From Tridacna crocea (taxonomy: Eukaryota; Mollusca; Bivalvia; Cardiida; Cardiidae): a stretch of 64,000 nt of DNA. The notes beneath the pieces were generated by a model. It was not told the origin of the DNA. It searched no databases and saw only the letters and a program-made list of their open reading frames with translations. The stretch covers positions 25,310,427 to 25,374,426 of the forward strand of contig OX031065.1 of assembly GCA_943736015.1 (NCBI GenBank), in the 5' to 3' direction. Below, piece by piece: positions 30,662-40,330 of this stretch; the first letter of the stretch is position 1; each line of letters opens with the position of its first letter. A program made the translations under genes and the position numbers.

Positions 30662-30850
30662 TTAACTCTTCAAAAAGTTTTAGACTTGTTTTAAAGTCAG
30701 AGAATTTGGAAACAAAAAATTATATTGTTCATTGTGATTTCTGTCTTTTATCTGTTTACCAGATTATAAACACTTTCTCCTTTTCCAACAATTCTTTCAA
30801 GAGCCATCTTCTCCAGGGTTATTATAACTTGGAATTGTGTGGTAAAGGTA
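30662..30850 (-). mobile_element. Decayed TTAA-1 MITE
   Basis: TTAACTCTTCAAAAAGTTTTAG, then CTTTCTCCTTTTCCAACAATTC and ATTGTGTGGTAAAGG. The left palindrome arm is absent. Confidence 0.68.
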
Positions 30851-31029
30851 AAATATTAGAAAATATTTTGTAAGAAAAGGAGAAAATACTGATTCCTCTC
30901 TCAGAGGCAGGGGTTTGACATTGTTTATTTGTGAGGGCATCAAGATGGTTGAAAATATTGCTTTACACTGTAATGGTCCAGGAACTCAGGGCAAGTATGG
31001 ACAGGTGAATTGGCTTTTGTAGTAAACTT

Positions 31030-31072
31030 GAAATATTTTGAAAAACCAAGGATTGTTTGGTAAAGGGTTAAA
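31030..31072 (-). mobile_element. TTAA-1 left-end fragment
   Basis: AAAAACCAAGGATTGTTTGG and TAAAGGGTTAA match the left end only. Confidence 0.6.
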
Positions 31073-31418
31073 ACCAACAGGTAGCCACACCAATTGAAAC
31101 GACTTGCTGCATACAACTTGAAAATTACCTTTAGTAAAATATGGAAAATCAATCCAAAGTTTAGTACATGAATACATGTAAAAAGATTGTGTCAAAAGCA
31201 GAAACTACTTGTTTGAAGCAGTTTTTCTGATTGCAACAATCTGTTAGCTGCGAGACAAAAAATAATTGTCTGCAGGTGGCTCTGTTTATATGATATGATT
31301 ACTGGTATTGAACCAGGCTTCTATTTCATGACTGATACTTTGTTACATTCCCTTGCCAAAACAACGTTGATAAAACAATATTTTGTCTATTTTTCAAATT
31401 TGGAAAGGCCCATCACAT

Positions 31419-31424
31419 TTTATT
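31419..31424 (-). promoter_or_regulatory. Candidate polyadenylation signal for the receptor gene
   Basis: AATAAA on the minus strand stands about 70 bases past the stop codon of the receptor frame. Not experimentally supported. Confidence 0.5.
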
Positions 31425-31494
31425 TAGTAGTAGAAGAATAAGGGGCAGTTACTTTTCATCATTATGATTTAAAGAGACAGTATTAACGAAAATC

Positions 31495-32613
31495 TTACAG
31501 TGGAGTAGTTTCAGAACAGTGTTCAAATTCATTTGCTGTACTTCCATTTGAATTCACCTGCATTTCATACACCCGAATCACATGTTTGCAGAAAAAGTTG
31601 CGCATGGTCTCTACAAGCTCTTGGCGAAAAGTTGACGAGAATGCAAAACACATGCAAAACGAAAGTGTTGGATTCATTAGTGAGAGAAGTTCACCTATAG
31701 TGGCAGCTAACTGGAACCTATAATAAATCTCCTGATCATGGAGCCAGGAGTTTGGCATGTTTTTGTTGATGATATTAAGGACAGTAGCTGGCGTCATAAA
31801 TATAACAAAAAACACAGAAAGAGCTATTACCATAAAGGTAATGTCTATGGGGACTTGGTAATTGCTGGATGATTTCTTCCAAGTACTTTTTGTCAAAACT
31901 CCGCTCACAACAAGTATCAGAAACAAAATGATCAATGTAAGTGGTATGATTACACGACTACTGAGGGTTACCCATGGCCATATCAGAGTTAACAAGTCAT
32001 CCGGGGAGTTGTTAATGTAGCAGCCATTGGTAAATAATTCATAGGTCCAGATAGTATGCACACTGATTACTACAAGTCCAACAGCAATGATTATTGTGGC
32101 AAACTTGGCCATAAAGATATTACACATGGATGGTGCTTTTAAAGGCAGCCAAATTGCAATATACTGGTCCACCAGCATGGCGAAGACAAACCAGATTCCA
32201 GAATAAACAACAACATCCATCACAAACTGCCATAATTTACAGGTCCAGTCACTCAGCTCTGTGAGATATTTTGTCTCTGTCACCTTGCAAACCCATTCAA
32301 GGCCAATTATTGGGATGAGAATGAAAATGTTCACAACTGCATAGGCAGCCAAATAGAAACAAATGGACCAGTTACTTAGATTACGTTGTCTTACAGTGAT
32401 AAGTATCAGTCCATTTCCGAGGGTTCCTATGACAACAAGAACTGGAATGATGTATAAAGCAACTATTTTTCCAAATTCTGATGGCTGTCCAAAGTTTGCA
32501 ATATCACTATATGGGTGATAAGGGATCCGTGTCATGTTTGTGAAGTTTGCAATCAGACTGATGTTATCATGGATATTTGGATTCCTGGTGAAGATGTATT
32601 CCTCCCTATCCAT
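31495..32613 (-). CDS. Class A (rhodopsin-like) G-protein-coupled receptor, 372 aa
   Basis: The product is probably a plasma-membrane receptor for a peptide or small ligand that signals through a heterotrimeric G protein. Seven hydrophobic segments are visible. N-glycosylation motifs occur at N17, N23 and N26. TM1 has GNGLILITV (66-74). C125 before TM3 and C198 in loop 2 can form the conserved disulfide. The DRY site is DQY (149-151). TM6 has FVIFMTP (269-275) instead of CWxP, and TM7 has NPTLSF (314-319), so the usual NPxxY tyrosine is Phe. A basic/Cys helix 8 (FFCKHVIRVYE) and a Ser/Thr-containing tail follow. The ATG at 32613 is preceded by an in-frame GTG and was chosen as the first ATG. 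The frame is uninterrupted with no intron, typical of expanded mollusc receptor families. The ligand cannot be inferred; peptide-receptor-like (FMRFamide/TRH receptor type) is a guess. Confidence 0.92.
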   Translation of the reverse strand: MDREEYIFTRNPNIHDNISLIANFTNMTRIPYHPYSDIANFGQPSEFGKIVALYIIPVLVVIGTLGNGLILITVRQRNLSNWSICFYLAAYAVVNIFILIPIIGLEWVCKVTETKYLTELSDWTCKLWQFVMDVVVYSGIWFVFAMLVDQYIAIWLPLKAPSMCNIFMAKFATIIIAVGLVVISVHTIWTYELFTNGCYINNSPDDLLTLIWPWVTLSSRVIIPLTLIILFLILVVSGVLTKSTWKKSSSNYQVPIDITFMVIALSVFFVIFMTPATVLNIINKNMPNSWLHDQEIYYRFQLAATIGELLSLMNPTLSFCMCFAFSSTFRQELVETMRNFFCKHVIRVYEMQVNSNGSTANEFEHCSETTPL

Positions 32614-32751
32614 CACAGTAGCAGCATTGGCCCAGTATTAATTTGGGACCCAGAGGGCAAGAAACTCCGATCCAATTTCACACTTGATAATTGTTTATTT
32701 CATAGCCCCCTTGTGGAAACTGGATGTGTTTCTTGTGTTCCCATAAGCATT

Positions 32752-32775
32752 CTGAAAAGAGAGAAAAAGTTCTTT
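32752..32775 (-). other. Candidate 3' splice site upstream of the receptor start
   Basis: Read on the minus strand, TTTTTCTCTCTTTTCAG ends at 32752 and is followed by about 138 bases of leader before the ATG. A non-coding 5' exon further upstream is therefore plausible. Confidence 0.4.
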
Positions 32776-32883
32776 TTAAATTTTCCTCGACACATGCATG
32801 CTTCATGATTATGAATTAGCTCACAGACTGCTGAAACAAATTCAGAATGAAATGAATATGAACTATCAGAAGTGATCTAAATA

Positions 32884-33112
32884 TTAACCCATTACCACAC
32901 AGTCCCTACTTTTGACGACCTGGAGAAAAAAGCCTTTAGAAAACATTGTGGGAAAAGGAGAAAATGCTGGAAACCATCATTTTCTCCTTTTCCCACAATG
33001 TTTTCTACTCTTCACAAAACAAATTTCAAATTTTCAGTCACTTTTATTTTGCCATCTGCAAGTGCTTTCCATTTGAACAAGCCTAAAATATTTTTGTTTG
33101 GTAATGAGTTAA
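32884..33112 (+). mobile_element. TTAA-1 MITE, full length, 1A-T
   Basis: At 229 bp with TTAA ends, it lies about 270 bases upstream of the receptor ATG. Centre GCTGGAAACCATC is slightly worn. It could influence the receptor promoter, which is inference from position only. Confidence 0.93.
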
Positions 33113-33225
33113 AGAGTTGCCTCTTTACCAAAAATTGTGGCTTTTTACAACCATGAGGAAGAAGGTTGATAACATTGTAGGAAGAGGAGAAAATGCCAGT
33201 AACCTTTTTGCATGATAAGGGTTAA
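33113..33225 (+). mobile_element. TTAA-1 MITE with large internal deletion
   Basis: CCTCTTTACCAAAAATTGTGG, then GGAAGAGGAGAAAATGCCAG, then GATAAGGGTTAA. The right stem arm and most of the right part are gone. Confidence 0.72.
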
Positions 33226-33414
33226 TGTGCTAAAATGCCATAAATTAATTACGTAAGGTATAAAATTCATAAATATATGATTTTAAAAAAAAAATTGATG
33301 AAAGTATCACAACTTTGACAGAAACTGACTCTTTTTTTCCTGATACTTTCTTTCCTAGCAAAAATTGATTCTTTTTTCCAATATTTTTTTTCCTGATACT
33401 TTCTTTCCGATTAC

Positions 33415-33606
33415 AGTTTAGCACTTAGTCCAGAGTTTTAAAGACTCTGAGTGAAAAGTTTATGGACAACTTTATCAGACAAGGAGAGAATGCTGATAGC
33501 CAACATTTCCCCTTTTCTCAAAATGTTTTCTACCCTGTGAAAGACAGATAATTTGAATTAAAATTTGCCATTTCACATACTATCACTTTTGTCATATCTG
33601 AAATTT
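33415..33606 (+). mobile_element. TTAA-1 copy cut by the next repeat
   Basis: AGACAAGGAGAGAATGCTGATAG, CATTTCCCCTTTTCTC and AAAATGTTTTCTACCCTGTG are recognisable. The right end is replaced at TTTTTATGCTCCCC. Confidence 0.65.
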
Positions 33607-33608
33607 TG

Positions 33609-33800
33609 TTTTTATGCTCCCCAAAGGGCGAGCATATAGTCGCCGCTTCGTCTGTCTGTCCGACCGTCCATCCGAAGCCATTTCTCCACAACCCTTGGAC
33701 CAAATTGGATAAAACTTCATATATGAATTCCTTAGGGTAAGGTGCCGACATAGCTTTCTCAGTTTTTCAATTTGACCCCGTGTCATGGAAAAAAGGGGCT
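33609..33800 (+). repeat. TATGCTCCCC-type GTCC/GTCT repeat
   Basis: TATGCTCCCCAAAGGGCGAGC is a small hairpin head. It is followed by ATATAGTCGCCGCTTCG, a GTCTGTCTGTCCGACC run and ACCAAATTGGATAAAACTTC. This is a common bivalve repeat head (recalled), here truncated. Confidence 0.7.
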
Positions 33801-34149
33801 TAATGCAAAATTGCGTAACCTTCAAGTCCAGGTTAGATCCCCTATTCAGGCACTGGTCTTGTGGGATCATCTTTTCACTCATTTTTCTCCTTTGTGCAGA
33901 TTGTACTGGTTTTTAGTACCATGTGTGATATTATATTGTAATGGGGTTAAAAATGTGACATATAAAAGTTACTTAGTAGAAAACTATCATTTGCATTCAT
34001 TCACAATTATTGTCAATACTAATTAATTGTTTACTCTTTTTATACAAGTTACTCTAGATCATTCTGCATTTTAATAATCCTTTACCAAGTATCTAAATTT
34101 AAACCATTCCAAAAATGACCGGATTTCCAGACAAAAATAGTTTTCTTGC
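33801..34149. other. No gene seen
   Basis: A worn right-end scrap of TTAA-1 (AATCCTTTACCAAGTATC) is at 34075-34120. Otherwise nothing recognised. Confidence 0.4.
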
Positions 34150-34378
34150 TTAACCCATTACCAAAGGACAATATTTTAGACTGGTCCAAATTGAAAGTGT
34201 TTGCAGATGACAAAATAAAAGTGGCTGAAAATTTGAAATTTATTTTGTGACGGGTAGAAAACATTGTGGGAAAAGGAGAAAATGCTGGTTACCAGCATTT
34301 TCTCCTTTTCCCAAAATGTTTTCTAAAGGCTTCTTTTTCAGGGGCGTCAAAAGTAGGGATTGTGTGGTAATGGGTTAA
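34150..34378 (-). mobile_element. TTAA-1 MITE, full length, 1A-T
   Basis: At 229 bp with TTAA at both ends, its palindrome is intact with GGTTACC; a single A interrupts the outer right arm (CCCAAAATG). Confidence 0.95.
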
Positions 34379-34404
34379 ATGGCTAAAGTGTGTTTGATGG
34401 CACA

Positions 34405-34516
34405 GAAAGCATTCTGGGAATATAATTATGAGTAAAGCTGATTACCAACATTTTCTCCTTTTCAAAAAACTTTTTCCTGTGGAAAACACAGGATTGATTT
34501 TGCAAAAGGTTTAAAA
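34405..34516 (-). mobile_element. TTAA-1 left-half fragment
   Basis: GCTGATTACCAACATTTTCTCC to CAGGATTGATTTTGCAAAAGG; strongly worn. Confidence 0.5.
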
Positions 34517-34630
34517 GAAATGTTGGTGATAAATGATGGAAACTTTAACTTAAATAATTTAGAAAGATTTATGAGATATTGTTCTTTTCGCCCTGTGATT
34601 GAGATCTCTCTTGTTGGCATTGGAAGCACT

Positions 34631-34861
34631 TTAACCCTTTTCCACACAATGACGACTTTTGGCGACTCTTGGAAAGAAGCCTTTTGAAAACATTGTGGGA
34701 AAAGAAGAAAATGCTGGTGACCAGCATTTTCTTCTTTTCCCATGATGATGTCTACCCTGTCAATAAACAGTTGCACCATTTGAGCCACATTGAATCTGTC
34801 GTCTGCAAAATTGCTTTCAATTTGGACAGGGCTAAACTTTTGTCATCTGGTAAAGGGTTAA
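34631..34861 (+). mobile_element. TTAA-1 MITE, full length
   Basis: TTAACCCTTTTCCACACAATG to ATCTGGTAAAGGGTTAA. Both stem arms carry GAAGAAAATGC / GCATTTTCTTC. Its right TTAA is shared with the next copy. Confidence 0.93.
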
Positions 34862-35086
34862 CCCATTACCACACAATCCCTACTTTTGACGCCCCTGAGA
34901 AAGAAGCCTTTTGAAAACACTGTAGGAAAAGGAGAAAATGCTGGTAAACAGCATTTTCTCCTTTTCCCACAGTGTTTTCTACCCTTCCCAGAACAAATTT
35001 TAATTCTTCAGTCACCTTTATTTTGTCGTCTGCAAATACTTTCGATTTGAACCAGTCTAAAATCTTGTTGTGTGGTAAAGAGTTAA
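34858..35086 (+). mobile_element. TTAA-1 MITE, full length, 1A-C
   Basis: At 229 bp, it abuts the preceding copy in the same orientation. ACACTGTAGG faces CCCACAGTGT. The end is GTTGTGTGGTAAAGAG. Confidence 0.94.
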
Positions 35087-35160
35087 TGCTTAGGCTACTA
35101 AGAGCATGACTCAAAGTGTTTATTACCAACATTATAAATGCCTTTGGTAGACAGCGTAAA

Positions 35161-35388
35161 TTAACCCCTTTCCAAATGACAAATTTTAGACTGTCCCAAA
35201 CCCATAGTGTTTGCAGATGACAATTTTGAATTTGATGAGAATGGCAGAAAATTTTCCGATAGACTAGAAAACGCTGTGGGAAAATGAGAAGTTGCTCATT
35301 ACGAGCAATTTCTTCTTTTCCCACAGTATTTTCTGAAGACTTGCACTGCAGACATGTAAATACCAGGGCTTGTTTGGGAAAGAGTTAA
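35161..35388 (-). mobile_element. TTAA-1 MITE, subfamily 1B, full length
   Basis: TTAACCCCTTTCCAAATGAC to GGGCTTGTTTGGGAAAGAGTTAA. Palindrome centre GCTCATTACGAGC; some arm bases unpaired (ATGAGAAGTTGC). Confidence 0.93.
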
Positions 35389-35590
35389 GACCAGTCAGCA
35401 AATATTGTGCTGTGTCTGATTTTGCATCATTCTATACTCTTAGATACTGATGGATTCATCAGGAAAAATATTTGGCTGTTTACTATTTGTTTGAAAGTTT
35501 CATTGATTTTATACTGCAGTTTAAGAGTTAATTTAGCGACAGAAAGTCTCATTAAAATTGTGCAAACCAAATTACTGAATTTCTATAAGG

Positions 35591-35819
35591 TTAACCCATT
35601 ACCACACAATCCCTACTTTTGACGCCCCTGAGAAAGAAGCCTTTAGAAAACATTGTGGGAAAAGGAGAAAATGCTGGTTATCAGCACTTTCTCCTTTTTG
35701 CACAATGTTTTCTACCCTTCACAAAACAAAGTTCAAATTTTCAGTCACTTTTATTTTGTCGTCTGCAAATGCTTTTGATTTGGACAAGTCTAAAATATTG
35801 CCGTTTTGGAATGAGTTAA
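35591..35819 (+). mobile_element. TTAA-1 MITE, full length
   Basis: At 229 bp, its left end is a consensus match through GACGCCCCTGAGAAAGAAGCC. The central base is oriented GGTTATC. The right TTAA is shared with a TTAA-2 copy. Confidence 0.95.
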
Positions 35820-36025
35820 ACCTTTCAGAACCCTTGGCAATATCAGTAGCTTTTCTGCCGGGTATAGATCAAGATTAGACTACACAGTATGTGCAGTTTT
35901 ATCTTTAATTAAACCATCCATATGTTTAGTTGAGTCTCTAAGATAAAAATCTTTTTTAGATTCAATTAGCCTTACTTATCTGACAAAAGAGTTTGAGTCC
36001 ATATAATTGGCACTATAGGCTTTAA
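35816..36025. mobile_element. TTAA-2 MITE, diverged
   Basis: TTAAACCTTTCAGAACCC, then ATAGATCAAGATTAGACTAC and GTGCAGTTTTATCTTTAATT, then AAGATAAAAATCTTTTTTAG. It closes at CTATAGGCTTTAA. TTAA is shared with TTAA-1 copies on both sides. Confidence 0.74.
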
Positions 36026-36160
36026 ACCTTTACCACACAATGCCGACTTTTGATGACCCTGAGAAAGAAGCCTTCAGAAAAAATTTTGTGGGGAAAGAAG
36101 ACCATGCTGGTTTCCAGCATTTTCTCCTTTCCCCACAATGTTTTCTGTCCTTTTCGATAC
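36022..36160 (+). mobile_element. TTAA-1 MITE, right half missing
   Basis: TTAAACCTTTACCACACAATG to ACAATGTTTTCTGTCC. GTGGGGAAAG in the left arm is matched by CTTTCCCCAC in the right, a paired change. Confidence 0.86.
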
Positions 36161-36281
36161 TAAGTACTCAGTGATGTCAGTTCTAAGGGATAACCTTGGA
36201 ATTTCAACCCACAAAATCTGATTTGAGGAGGAAGTAATGCTCAAACTTTATATCATTGTCTCCTTACATTGCCTACTTCAT

Positions 36282-36504
36282 TTTACTCTTTACGACAAAA
36301 TTTTAGACTTACCTAAATTGAAAGCATTTGCAGACAACAAAAAAAATATGACTAAGAATTTCAGAGGTTGTTTTGAAAGGGTATAAAACATTGTGGAAAA
36401 AGGAGAAAATGCTGGTTACCAGCATTTTCTCCTTTTCCCACAATGTTTTCAAAAGGCTTCTTTCTCAGGGTCATTAAAAGGGGGATTGTTGGGTAAAGAG
36501 TTAA
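36282..36504 (-). mobile_element. TTAA-1 MITE, nearly full length
   Basis: TTTACTCTTTACGACAAAATT (a few bases short at the right end) to GGGATTGTTGGGTAAAGAGTTAA. The palindrome is intact with GGTTACC. Confidence 0.9.
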
Positions 36505-36725
36505 CCTGACCCAGGTCAGCATTATTTACATAAATTGAAATTCTAATTCTACTCTCGTCATAGCACGGGGATGCCTTCGGTGCATGCCCCGAATGGTCAC
36601 GGAAATGTTTCATTTGATAATTATGCCATTAAAATTGCTTACATATACCTTGCCAAATATATATGACTTCCTGAATGATAGTAGAAGTTTAATTGATATG
36701 CCTATTTATATATTCAGCATTAACC

Positions 36726-37035
36726 AGCCGACATAGCTCAGTAGGTAGAGCCAAGGACGTGTTAACACAATGTTTCAGGTCACTACAGGTTGTAGGTTCG
36801 AATCCCCGGCTGGCCAACTAAAATTACTTATAGTCTTTTGGATGAGACATTAAACCGAGGTCCCTTGTGACGGTGCTATACGCTGAGCACATTAAAGAAT
36901 CTGGCGAAGCTCTCAGTAGTTTCGACCTGTATCCTTGCACTATCCCCCACAACAACTAACTATCTTCTAGGGGTGTCGCTCAGATGGGCGACCAGTAGCG
37001 ACGATAAATAAATGGAAATAACGAACAAACAACAA
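36726..37035 (+). mobile_element. tRNA-derived SINE
   Basis: The head resembles a tRNA gene. The A-box-like TAGCTCAGTAGG is at 36734-36745 and the B-box GGTTCGAATCC at 36795-36805, a wide spacing. A conserved body follows (TTGGATGAGACATTAAACCG, AGGTCCC). The tail is GATAAATAAATGGAAATAACG and AACAAACAACAA. CAGCATTAA before and CAGCATAAA after are a probable 9-bp target duplication with one difference. The body resembles central domains of mollusc/metazoan SINE superfamilies; I cannot name which. It is unlikely to be a functional tRNA because the cloverleaf is poor. Confidence 0.82.
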
Positions 37036-37084
37036 CAGCATAAAGGTCAGGATCAGGTTACATGAAGCAGGTAATACAGACAGT

Positions 37085-37316
37085 TTAACTCTTTACCACA
37101 CGAGAAAATTTTAGACTGGTCCAAATTGAAAGCATTTGCAGACGACAAAATAAATGTGACTGAAAAATTGAAATTTGTTCTGGGAAGGGTAGAAAACACT
37201 GTGGGAAAAGGAGAAAATGCTGGTTACCAGCATTTTCTTCTTTTCCCACAGTGTTTCCAAAAGGTCTGTCTCAGGGGCATCAAAAGTAGGTAATGGTTTT
37301 GTGTGGTAATGGGTAA
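37085..37316 (-). mobile_element. TTAA-1 MITE, full length, 1A-C
   Basis: TTAACTCTTTACCACACGAG; the palindrome has one unpaired change (right arm TTTTCTTCTTTTCCC). A few bases (GTAATGGTTTT) are inserted near the left end, which closes GTGGTAATGGGTAAA. Confidence 0.93.
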
Positions 37317-37719
37317 ATTAACCTTTTTGTCCTAGTTCATGTTCTATTTTGTAATATTGTGCATAACGAATTGTAATGATAACAAAATTTATGAAATAAT
37401 TTTATTGGATGAAAACTGAAAAAAAGAAATGGGAAAAAGGAAGGGGATATGCTACCTACATAGCTTTTGTTATGTCGCTATGGCTCACACCACCTTGGTA
37501 CCATTGAGTTAGTGTATTTTCTATAATTTCATAAATCAGTGTCACAAAAAAAGTGATAATTAAAAATCAACTTTTCTAACCATATTTTATGGACAATTAA
37601 AACCTTCAGACAGAGGGGTAACTTTTTCTAACTCATTTGTTGGCAGATAAGTGGATAAGTGATATATCGACAGGTATAACTTTGTGTCACTCGTACCCGA
37701 TGTAATGTAGGTCTTTATC

Positions 37720-37943
37720 GTTTATCCAACAGTCTCAAGATTAAATATCTTAGAAAAAGGAGGCTTCTGAAAACATTCTTCTAAAAGAAGAAAATGCTGG
37801 TAAACAGCATTTTCTCCTTTTCCAATGATGTTTTTAAACCTTTAACAGAAGAAGCCCATCATTTGAACCACATATAACTATGTGGTCCGTGAAATCATTC
37901 AGTATGGAAGAGTCCAAGATTGTGTCCTCTGTCAAGGAGTTAA
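37720..37943 (+). mobile_element. Diverged TTAA-1 MITE
   Basis: GTTTATCCAACAGTCTC, then AAAGAAGAAAATGCTGGTAAAC and AGCATTTTCTCCTTTTCC; ends CCTCTGTCAAGGAGTTAA. A left-end scrap (GGTAGGTAATTGGTTAA) follows to 37970. Confidence 0.72.
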
Positions 37944-38761
37944 TTAACTTGTATGGTAGGTAATTGGTTAAGCCAAATGAGGTCTTAAGTAAAAATCTAT
38001 ATTTCTTGGAAATCCCCATTTGCTGTCACGGAATTACAAGTTGTGAAAATGTGTTTAGTTAATCTACTTAATTGGGGACATTGCATGATTTGAGTTCAAG
38101 CTGACACTTTTCCTGCTATTACATGCTGATATTGGTTTAGATGACAACTTCCATTAGCTATCTTGGCTAATGACCTACATACAGGTGATATGGTCGTAAA
38201 CTCAACCCACTGGTGGGCTGTGGATTAGCATTAGCGTTCATTAGCATTCCTTGTGACATATTCTCAGAAGTACAGATAAGGCAGAGTATTTTGGGGTTCA
38301 TTATTATTGGTTATGTTTCTTCAACCCGATAGGAACACCTAAGTTGTGGGTACTTTTTCTTTTGAGGACTTTGAGAATATAATATTGTAATCAGAGAAAC
38401 ATATGTTTTGACAAACTTTGTCTTCTATACTTCATAGACAGGGCTAGGTGTCCTACTTCATTACCCTGCCACACCCGAGATCCAGTCATTCATGTTGGTA
38501 TACCTTTGCCTCTTTCTAAATATTGAGCTGCAAAAAATTGTGGCATGATCATGCACAGGGATAACTGGTCTGAAATGTGGTTGTTTAGAAAGGAACGTCA
38601 GTCTGGAGTCCAACACGTTTCTCATTCCATGGTGAAGTAGTAATTTTTATGCAGTGGTTCATACAAATAATTTTATTGTGAGTGCAACTTGCAGATTTGC
38701 CCACGAAATAGATACAAACTGATTGGAAAAGTATGAACAAAATACATTAAGTTAGTTACTG
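37944..38761. other. No gene seen
   Basis: After the scrap at the start, apparently unique sequence without a coding-like frame. Confidence 0.45.
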
Positions 38762-38876
38762 TTAACTCATTACCAAACAACGAAATTTTAGGTTTGTCTG
38801 AATCAAAAGCATTTCAGACGACAAAACAAAAGTGAATGAAAAAAAAATTTTTTTTGTGAAGTGTAGAAAACATAAT
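38762..38876 (-). mobile_element. TTAA-1 right half
   Basis: TTAACTCATTACCAAACAACG to GTGTAGAAAACATAATG; truncated where the palindrome should begin. Confidence 0.78.
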
Positions 38877-40005
38877 GCGTTCCGGATGATATTACTGGAT
38901 GATACAATTTCAGATTTATTTATGCTCTTAAAGAATAAGTAGAGAATATTCGGGGGGGTTTCAAGTGAAATATTTAAATCTTTTTCATCATCTGTAATAT
39001 TTTGACAAGGGGCACAGCCTCAAGGGAAAATATTGCCAATGATTTTGATCTTTCAATAAGAAAAAAAATCTATTTTTTGGGAGCTACTTCCCAATGGCAT
39101 ACCTCCTCCCACATAATGGTGCATTATGAATGCTGCGTAACTAACAAAAAATTCTATTTATTTCAGTATTTCGCAATGGTATACCTCCCCCCCCTTATGA
39201 CAATGCATTACAAATGCTGTGTTAAACAGAGGGTAAGTGCATGTATATTATGTCATAATTGGGACCGGCTGAATTGCACCATTGCCTCCGTATGTAAGTG
39301 AGCAGGAACTATTATTTCTACCTTCAATTGAAGAGTTACAAAAATATTTACAGTGAATTTCACTGGTCCTAACCTTGAATTTTCAAACCTTATAATCTGC
39401 CATTTTTTCCTGACAACTAGCGAAAAGCATGAAATAAAGATTGATACACATTGTACTGTGTTTTCAGAGAAATTCTGATGAAAGAAAAAAGGCTTTGAAC
39501 TTGCAATCTTTACCCTTTGAATTATTTAACACCTTTTCTTCTGAATGCATATACTATTGTAAGAAACAAAATTCTTTAGGAAAATATATACACAGGACCT
39601 TAGATGGAATTAATTAGAAAAAGTAATGGCATACTCAAAGAATTTTTAGTGAATGAAAGAGCCATTTTCAGAGAGAAGAGAAGAGGAATTGGTTCCATAT
39701 GAAAATTGTTTTGTCCAGGACACAGCATCAAACATGGTAAAACAAAACTAGATGGCACATTTTGTGCTGTTTTTTTGCTCCATATGGTGTACTCTTTCTA
39801 AAAAAATCACCTGTCCTAAGCTTAGGGACAATAAGACATAGAGATCAACTGTTCACAGACAAAATGAAATACTGGTAAGTGAGGGATCAGTGGCAGTCGT
39901 GGTCTGAATTGTAATTAGCCCTTTATTGATAAGTAGAAACTTCTTACCAGATGAATTGTTTACAATGAAAGCCTTTTGAAGACTAAAATTACATAATATT
40001 ATGAC
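38877..40005. other. No gene; one short tandem pair
   Basis: CAATGGCATACCTCCTCCC (39092) and CAATGGTATACCTCCCCCC (39173) begin two about 80-bp units that both continue GCATTA..AATGCTG. No coding signal. Confidence 0.45.
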
Positions 40006-40234
40006 TTAACCCATTACCACACAATCCCTACTTTTGACGCCCCTGAGAAAGAAGCCTTTAGAAAACATTGTGGGAATAGGAGAAAATGCTGGTAACCAGC
40101 ATTTTCTCCTTTTCCCACCATGTTTTCTACCCTTCATAAAACAAATTTCAAATTTTCAGTCACTTTTACTTTGTCGTCTGCAAATGCTTTCAATTTGGAC
40201 CGGTCTAAAATATTGTCGTTTGGTAATGGGTTAA
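40006..40234 (+). mobile_element. TTAA-1 MITE, full length, 1A-T
   Basis: At 229 bp with TTAA at both ends, it matches consensus almost throughout; central GGTAACC. Confidence 0.96.
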
Positions 40235-40249
40235 AGGACGATATATGTA

Positions 40250-40330
40250 CTTGAAAACATTCTGAAAGGTTGTTGGAAAGGAGTATCCCCAGCAGTTTCC
40301 CCTTTTCCACAATTTTTCCAACAGCTTTAT
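40250..40330. mobile_element. TTAA-1 stem fragment
   Basis: GAAAACATTCTGAAAGG, then CCCCAGCAGTTTCCCCTTTTCC; ends worn. Confidence 0.5.

Noticed and set aside
34866..35324. Minus-strand open frame of 152 codons
   Set aside because: It reads through two neighbouring TTAA-1 copies (1B and 1A-C); the peptide is MITE palindrome sequence.
36726..36815. Functional tRNA gene
   Set aside because: A- and B-box motifs are present but the acceptor and anticodon stems do not pair well, and a SINE body, tail and target duplication follow.
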